Part shown: piece by piece, positions 57,465 through 64,000 of the stretch
Numbering within the stretch: the first letter of the stretch is position 1
Layout: each line of letters opens with the position of its first letter
Origin: Balanoglossus misakiensis
Lineage: Eukaryota > Hemichordata
DNA length: 64,000 bases
NCBI GenBank assembly: GCA_040954595.2
Contig: CM082591.2
Coordinates: forward strand, 5,332,001-5,396,000
Direction: 5' to 3'
The notes under the pieces: model-generated
What the model saw: only the letters and a program-made list of their open reading frames with translations
The model's database searches: none
Told to the model about the DNA's origin: nothing
Position numbers and translations under genes: made by a program

Positions 57465-60400
57465 ATGAACTTTCATGATTTGTTGTCTGTTGCCGCCCAA
57501 AAACAGAAGCAAGCCGAGAAACAGGTAGGTTATGGTGTACTTCCGGCTTGTGGTGTATTGGATTGTCTTTGTAACATTGCTGGTCATTGCCAGCCAGCTG
57601 GGTAACTCATTCATGGTGGAAGAGGTGTGAAGCGACACCTTCCTGGCGACTTGCTACTCTTGGCGACAATTCCCTTCACGGATGTGGTCATAGATCTGTT
57701 ATTTTATTTACGGTCCAACATTGACCATACCGCAGCAATCGGACATTCTGTTACAAGCAGCGAATGTAAATATCACGTAATGAAATGAACATGTTGAAAT
57801 ATGGTTCCAGTTTTGGCCAGTACTGCCAGGGATTCGAGATCCAATCAGTTCTCGCCTTACAGGGCATTTGTAGATAACACGTTTTCTGTTTACTCTTCAT
57901 ATCCCTAACATCATTGCCAATCAATCAGTTAGCGATGTACCATTGTACAGCAAGTCAGATTTATTGTGAAACGATATTCTGAACTTGAAGTCAAACTGAT
58001 TGATTGGCCTAACCACAACTGCTACTACTAAAAATATTGATTGGGAAGGGGCATGATCGCAATATATATAAATGGAACAATGGGATCTCTTTTACTTTGC
58101 CAGTGTACTGATGTCATTGTGCCATCTCTGCTTAAATGGCTGGCTTTCTGCTCTTTTACATATTGCACACCAAATGTCCTTGTACCACAGTTTCCGTATG
58201 TTACACTACAGGCTTTAGTCTCACCAGCCATTTTAGATCACCTTTCTTATATATCACTGTCACATGACTACTGATCCAATCACACAAACATAACAATGCA
58301 TAATAAACAATTTTCTATTGTTTGCAGCTGGGACAAAAGAGATACAGCACTGTTGTACCGCCTCCCAAGAAGGAAGTGAAGAGGGTGAATACTGATGCGA
58401 TCAAGGCTTTGTTAAATAAGAAAGATCACGACAAACAGCAAAAAGGTAACATTTGCAGATTCTAGGTCTGTTACAATGTTCACCTCGGAAATTCCGAGTA
58501 TGCCGCTAATGTATGTAAACATGCTGAATGACATCACAACAAAAATAGAAGATGCAAGGTCATGCAGAGGTCATCAAAATGACCTATCGTTCCATGTCGA
58601 AACAAGAAATCCATCATAATCCTGCTTGTCCAGAAAACGTTCACAGAAAACCAATAATGCCAACATGCAGGGTGTGAATGGTGCAGTGATTATGCAGAAA
58701 GTTTAATTATTTTTAAATGCAAACAAAAGTATCTAAATATTGCCACTATCTCCCTTTTAATCTTCTCTATTTTGCCTGCTACAGCTGTTGAAGATGTCCA
58801 GAAAAGGAAAGAAGTTAAGAAAAGCCAAAAGCAAGCCTTGCAGAATTCCCGAACAAAAGTCGCTGGTAAGCATGAGAAGGTTAGTGACGAGAGAACTAAG
58901 TCTTCACAGAAAGACAAACACGGCGCGAGTGCCAACAAAAAGAACGGACAAACGGCTGCTGTTTACAAGAGCAAGGACCACGAGAAAAGTCACAAAAAAT
59001 TCATGGAAAAGGTGAAGGGGTTGGGGGACAAGGTGAGAGATAAAGAGATCAGGAAAGAACCGGTGGTTTCAAAACGTACATCCAGGGCACCTATGAAGAA
59101 ACCGTCGCAGGGTGGACCGATTGATTTCAGTAAACTCATGGAGCTGGCCGCGAAGAAGCAACACGAACCCGCGCCGAAACCGCAGCGAGATGATGTGACA
59201 TCTCGGGGCGAGAACGGCAGACACAGGGCCGGGAACCACCGGGAACTGTCGAATAACCACCGGGACCCGCACAGCAGCAATAGAGAAACGTCCAGAACAC
59301 ACACTGGGAAAAGGAAAGGAAGCGACGAACGGGGTCACCCGCAGAGGGGCGCCGAGGCCCAGCCGGCAAAAAAGCCACGGCTGAACGGACTAAGCATCAA
59401 CAACGGGAAACCCGGGACTAAAAACTCCAGCCAGTCTTTGCAGAAAGACAGGAAGGAAATGCTGAACAAATCGAACAAGATGGCCGACAAACATGGGCAA
59501 TACAGGCCGAGAGAGGGCGCTGTTCTACAGCCCCGGCCTGGGGGGTCAGGCCAAAAACAGCGCCCCCAACCTACTGCAAGTGCCAGTAGTAGCTCCAGAA
59601 CTATGAAAGCAGATCACCAAGTCGCAAGGTCCCAGCAGCGTCCACCCGCACCATATGGCAGAAACTCAATAGACCAGGGACCTTTCAAGAGACCTGCAGG
59701 TAAATGTATATGCAGCATTCAGTTTTTTTATTCACATACTTTTCTCCATAGACTTGACACAGAGATTGGCGGCCATTTTGATTTTGAGACAGTTCGACAA
59801 AATTTTGCTTTCTTCAAAATTTTGTTGGGTGATCCCTAATTTTTATTTTCAATTTAAGGAGAGAATAATCTGAAGGTGCCTTGAGAAAAATATGAGAGAT
59901 TTTGATTTCAAGGTGCATTCTACTTTAACTTTTATTTGAGAAACCATGTCGTTCGTCTCACATTTCAGCAAGACCTCCTGCGAACGTAAAACTCAAAAGA
60001 CGACAGCTGGACAGTGAAAGCGAAGATGAGGATGACGATTTTATCGACGATTCACCAGGCGACGATGTTGATGTGTCCAGCTACATCAAGGAAATCTTTG
60101 GCTACGACAAATCTAGGTGAGTATAATTTTTTCTGTTTGTGTGTACTGTATGTACGTATGTTATTTCTGCAGATGATTAACTTTGAATGAATATCTTCAT
60201 GAATATTCATTTTCTGTTGGCAGATATGGCTATGAGAGTGAGTATGCCCTGCGCAGTATGGACGCTTCATACAGTCAGATTGTTAAGGAAGAAGCTAGGA
60301 GGTAAGAAAATGTTTCTAATGCCCCATGAGTTGCTATTTTTAGGTCCCATTCGTATGTACCATGGGACCTTATGGGATCGGTTGCGTCTGTATGTATGGA

Positions 60401-60827
60401 TGGATGGATGTATGTCTGTATGTCCGTCCACATCAAAAACTTGAAAACCGCTGCATGTATCACCTTGATATTTGGTGTGCTGATGCAGGCTGGGCTGTAG
60501 ATGAGAGTTTGTTCAAATGAAGGTGTCATCGCCAAAAATATGCAAATTAGCTGGAAAAATGTGATATTGGTCAAAACTCAGTAACTCAAGAACTACTGGT
60601 CAGATTGCTTTGCAACTTGGTGTGTATTTACTTTATTGAGACCTTATATAGAGTGTTTTCATTTTGCGGTGATATCAGAAAATGGCTAATTTTGGTGATT
60701 TTTTTGTCATTTTCCTCATTTTTCCCACAGTGCAAGAATCGCCATGGAGGAAGACTTGGAAGACATGAGAAAGGAGAAGGAAGAAATCAGAAGAAAAGCC
60801 ATGAAAAAAGCCCAAAGTAAAAAATAG
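57465..60827 (+). CDS. SPTY2D1: SPT2 histone chaperone, 471 residues, six exons
   Basis: SPT2 family proteins bind H3-H4 and DNA and help keep nucleosomes during transcription; nuclear. Exons: 57465-57524, 58328-58445, 58785-59699, 59969-60116, 60224-60301, 60731-60827 (stop TAG), phases 0, 1, 1, 2, 2, all consistent. The N-terminus MNFHDLLSVAAQKQKQAEKQ matches the conserved SPT2 start. Exon 3 (residues 60-364) is a long basic, low-complexity region rich in Lys, Arg, Ser and His with nuclear-localisation-like clusters (KKPRL, TGKRKG). A stretch PIDFSKLMELA is a short conserved island. The C-terminal SPT2 domain, about 365-471, begins RRQLDSESEDEDDDFIDD, continues with YIKEIFGYDKSRY and ends in a charged helix (EEDLEDMRKEKEEIRRKAMK), the histone-binding part in known homologues. 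Head to head with LIN9. Confidence 0.93.
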
Positions 60828-61882
60828 TTATATTTCATCTTCACTTGACTGGCACGGTTTACAGTGCGAGGGATTTTTTTAAAATTATGTACAGTTTTGT
60901 TTTAAACAGGAGCAGGACATGACATTCTTGAGTTATTGCGTTTTTGAGCGAGCAAGTGCAAATAAGTGTATATTTCCAGGTGCTAACAACTGGTCCCTCA
61001 AATTTATGTTTGTGAACATGTGTATTATGCACATATACTGCCTTTATTTGCATTATATCAGTTTTGTTTGCAATGGAAAAGAGAGAACTCCAGAACTTTA
61101 ATATCTGTTTAATTTAAAACAAATAATAATTATGACTAGTACCTGAATTTCTCGATAGAAATAATTTTGCTCTCCAGGTAGCAGATATAAATTTAAATAG
61201 TTGAATACCCACTAATGCTAGATATTTCATTGAAATGCAAAGAATTTATCAATTTTGCAGTAGTTTAGCATTGTCATGACCTGTTGATTTCTGTAATCAA
61301 ATTAAGTAATTTAAATCCGTGTGAGAGCCCAGGGGCCTTAGTTTAATACATGTATTTGAGAGATACAAGGTGTGGGCTCTTGCCTGGTAATTTGACTGGC
61401 TTATTACATCCCACGTTGGCTGAACTTCTCAGGCTTACAAAGGTTACTTGATATGTATTTACAAATGAAACTGCTAGAAAATAACACAACCCAAAGTCGG
61501 TCTCGACCCATCAGGTGTTCCTATTTGTGCCAGATGTAAGTCAAAACGTTTATTTCTACTCTAAGAAGAAAAAGCTACTGAGTAAAAATCAGCTTGTGCT
61601 TTTGACATGTTGTAAACTCAAGGAAGTGAGGAAAGTATATTTATTTACCATACACTGCAATAACAGTCACACTCTCCTGGGAATTGTCATTTTACACAAA
61701 AAATCAATCATCGTAAATAGTTTTGGAAAGTAAATAGCTCTATTATAAGTGCTTGAATATATTCTTTTCTCTGTAATGTTTCTGACAACAATCCGATTTA
61801 TCGACGAAAACATTTTGCAGAGGGCAGTCTTTGGGCATACCACATAGTAATTAGTAATCACCTTGTCAGCAAGGCCAAGTTT

Positions 61883-61918
61883 ACATAATTATTACCTTTT
61901 TCGGTAATAATTATGTAT
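61883..61918. repeat. Short inverted repeat (hairpin)
   Basis: TACATAATTATTACC and GGTAATAATTATGTA face each other across about six bases (TTTTTC). A 15-bp perfect stem in otherwise plain sequence. Confidence 0.8.
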
Positions 61919-62157
61919 TTATCTGTTAACACACACAGTTCTGTGCAATTGTTTAAAAAGAGAGGTACCAGTAATTATACACTGGTATACAGTACTCTAT
62001 TGCCATGGAAATAAAGCCACATATCTTTTAAATAAACTGTTCTGTATTCCTATTATAATTATAAAGTAATTATCACGTAGAATTTATCTGCGCACATACA
62101 CTTGTGTTTTCAAAAGAAACATTTTAAATATACAAAGTCATTTTGTGAAAGTTTACA

Positions 62158-62220
62158 TACATAGTACATACATACATACATACATACATACATACATACA
62201 TACATACATACATACATACA
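62158..62220. repeat. (CATA)n microsatellite
   Basis: About 15 units of CATA, the reverse complement of the TATG unit that fills receptor E intron 3. Confidence 0.95.
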
Positions 62221-62635
62221 CACACAACACATCAACAAATGTAGAAAGTAAGTTTTTCTTTGCTTAAATCTGAGTAGATTAGATGTTACATCTTTCTGGA
62301 GGGTTTACTTCCGTTGCAGCCATTAATGTTAAAAAATAGACACGTTTTCATTAGGTGGGGTTATTGATACTGAGTCTCATACAGTGAATATGAAATAAAT
62401 TGGACTGCAAGGGATCACCGGTGGCCTTAGTCTCCACCAGGGTGCGTGGTTCGTGGGGCGAGGAAACATTGTCGGGAGTCTGTTTGGCAGACCAACACTG
62501 AGATTTAACGACGTCTGATTCCTACTGTCCATCCATGATACTGGCAAGACCGGCACAAAACCTCCCGTGGCCATGCCAATTGCATTAATTTAAAAGATGC
62601 GTTGCTGATCAGAAGCAGCAGAGAAACTTTCCGCA

Positions 62636-63805
62636 ATGAAGTGGAAACGCAGATGTCCTTTTACGACAGCAACTGTATTCGGACTGTGTCTGTTTATGGT
62701 CGTTTCCTCTGTCCTGTTCAATACACCTGGATTCAGACGTTTTCTCTGCGAACAGTTGGAGTTAGGACGCGCCGACGGTTTCTCGAAGCCTGACGAGAGC
62801 ATCGGTCGGGAGAAATCGGACAAGTCTGAAGTCGGCCATAAAAGGGGTAATGATGCGACGGAGTACATGAGCCTTGATGCAGAAACATACCAGTCGATTC
62901 TGTATAACATTTCTTGTTATGATGCGACGAACGCGTGGTCTTATACGGGAGGGTCGCTCCTGCCCGCGACCATGAGGAAAGAGCGAGGTTGCAAGCAACG
63001 GCTACCACAATCAGTCATTGTCGGCGCAAAGAAATGTGGAACCACCGCCTTGGGGTTCTTCTTGAGCTCGCACCCTTCAGTCGCCATGCCTTTGCACGAG
63101 GTCCACTTCTTCGATGCGAACTACAAAAAGGGATTGTCCTGGTACAAGAACTCCATGCCGTACACAACACCCGACCAAACGACTTTAGAGAAAACGCCCA
63201 AGTATTTTGTCTTTCCGCACGACGTTCCGAAGAAAATACACGACGAACTGTCGCCTTCTACCAAGATCGTGCTAGTGCTCTGCGACCCTGTCAGACGAGC
63301 AATTTCTGATTTCACCCACGAGCAAAACATCAGACAATCGCCGCTCTCTGAACGTCTACAAAGTGCGTCGATACCTCGTCATTACTATCTCGCTGCAACT
63401 TTCGCAGAATCGATCATGGCAGCAGACAGAAACTTAAACTACTACAACGAACTTATCGACACGGGAATATACGTCAAACACATTCTGCGGTGGTTGGAGT
63501 ACTTCCCGCTTAGCCAGATCCACGTCGTCGATGCCGGCTTGTTGAAGACCGACGCCCTGCTTGAGATGAGACGAATAGAACGTTTTCTGCAGCTGCCGCC
63601 ATACTTCAGTCCGAGCCAATTCGAGTACGATGCCGAGACGGGCGTTTATTGCTTAGCTTTCCCGGCGAAGGAATGCCCCGCCGCCGGTCTAAAACACGGC
63701 CACGTCGATGAAGAACTCGTACAAATTCTTAGTGAATTTTACACGCCGTATGATCGACATTTGGCAAAGTTACTAAATAGGAATTTCACGTGGATGGCCA
63801 AGTAA
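62636..63805 (+). CDS. Intronless heparan sulfate sulfotransferase (3-OST/NDST-type), 389 residues
   Basis: Likely a Golgi type II enzyme moving sulfate from PAPS to heparan sulfate. The ATG is followed by a short basic segment (KWKRR) and an anchor at about 8-25. A stem with NxS follows, and the sulfotransferase domain runs from about 120 to 389. Visible motifs: the 5'-phosphosulfate loop VIVGAKKCGTTAL (127-139), catalytic-type EVHFFD (Glu155), EKTPKYF (Lys186), the 3'-phosphate region LVLCDPVRRAISDFTH (213-228), YFPLSQIHVVD, and a C-terminal cysteine pair (GVYCLAF...KECPAA). Length and single-domain layout suit 3-O-sulfotransferases, but the GTTAL loop is more NDST-like. The Arg that normally precedes DP in 3-OSTs is Cys216. 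No intron. Stop TAA 63803-63805. The exact subfamily is open. Confidence 0.88.
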   Translation: MKWKRRCPFTTATVFGLCLFMVVSSVLFNTPGFRRFLCEQLELGRADGFSKPDESIGREKSDKSEVGHKRGNDATEYMSLDAETYQSILYNISCYDATNAWSYTGGSLLPATMRKERGCKQRLPQSVIVGAKKCGTTALGFFLSSHPSVAMPLHEVHFFDANYKKGLSWYKNSMPYTTPDQTTLEKTPKYFVFPHDVPKKIHDELSPSTKIVLVLCDPVRRAISDFTHEQNIRQSPLSERLQSASIPRHYYLAATFAESIMAADRNLNYYNELIDTGIYVKHILRWLEYFPLSQIHVVDAGLLKTDALLEMRRIERFLQLPPYFSPSQFEYDAETGVYCLAFPAKECPAAGLKHGHVDEELVQILSEFYTPYDRHLAKLLNRNFTWMAK

Positions 63806-63849
63806 TACCGTTGCTGGTTTTATGACACGATACATACATGTAGTCGTCA

Positions 63850-64000
63850 AGTGCCACTGTTCCAATTGTACATTATTGCAAACAATGTGGTTGTTACTTT
63901 GTATTACATTGTAGTGTCACTGCTACAATGTACATCATTGCAAACAATGTGATTGTTACTTTGTATTACACTGTAGTGTAACTGCTACAATGTACATTAT
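63850..64000. repeat. Tandem repeat, about 62-bp period, cut by the right edge
   Basis: The unit TACATTATTGCAAACAATGT followed by GGTTGTTACTTTGTATTACA recurs about 62 bases later with few changes, and a third unit starts as the window ends. Confidence 0.85.

Larger units (their letters stand above)
60828..62635. other. Non-coding gap between SPT2 and the sulfotransferase
   Basis: AT-rich 3' flank of SPT2 and 5' flank of the sulfotransferase. Includes a hairpin at 61883-61918 and a microsatellite at 62158-62220. No gene recognised. Confidence 0.5.

Noticed and set aside
58535-58590. Fifth full copy of MITE family 1
   Set aside because: Only a short AAGGTCATGCAGAGGTCAT-like piece is present; inverted ends were not found, so it is noted but not called.
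1-64000. tRNA, rRNA, CRISPR arrays, bacterial operons, autonomous transposase or viral genes
   Set aside because: None was recognised on either strand by reading; a covariance-model and profile search would be needed to exclude small RNA genes.

Overview
The window is animal nuclear DNA. It has spliced genes with GT-AG introns, exon-shuffled extracellular domains, long microsatellites and several families of small inverted-repeat transposons. It also holds recognisable metazoan genes (LIN9, SPT2, a heparan sulfate sulfotransferase, an arylsulfatase). The SRCR, WSC, CUB and CCP domain mix, compact introns and gene order are compatible with a marine invertebrate, perhaps a deuterostome such as a lancelet or hemichordate, but the sequence alone does not settle the species. 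No rRNA, tRNA, CRISPR array or bacterial operon was seen.

Layout. 1-827: the tail exon of a receptor (A) cut by the left edge. 1664-7988 (minus): a 17-exon arylsulfatase B-like gene with altered metal-binding residues. 8434-11254: a receptor (C) that has lost its 5' half. 13126-18550 (minus): a complete receptor (D) with four CCP domains and a very short tail. 21997-27786: a complete receptor (E) with a 1.77-kb perfect tetranucleotide repeat in an intron. 28892-30025: an intronless glycosyltransferase between two diverged direct repeats. 34774-37501: a small secreted C-type lectin. 38608-45188: a complete receptor (H) with a long tyrosine-rich tail. 46292-50071: a short receptor (I) with three evenly spaced ITAM-like units. 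51545-56805 (minus): LIN9. 57465-60827: SPT2, head to head with LIN9. 62636-63805: an intronless heparan sulfate sulfotransferase. Non-coding stretches carry at least four MITE-like families plus tandem repeats.

The main system is a cluster of six related type I membrane receptors (A, C, D, E, H, I). The ectodomain is a string of modules (SRCR split over two exons, WSC, CUB, one to four CCP) joined at phase-1 introns, followed by a stalk exon, a transmembrane exon and one tail exon. Within the cluster the modules have been lost or multiplied and the tails differ radically: NxxY(E/D)S repeats in A, C and H; a canonical-spacing ITAM-like pair in C; three Y-to-Y 13-residue pairs in I; a 26-residue tail without such motifs in D; an unrelated tail in E. 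This looks like a diversifying cell-surface recognition family with different signalling outputs, next to genes that make, modify or bind glycans. The functional link is inference. All exon joins were worked out by hand from splice sites, reading phase and comparison among the paralogues.
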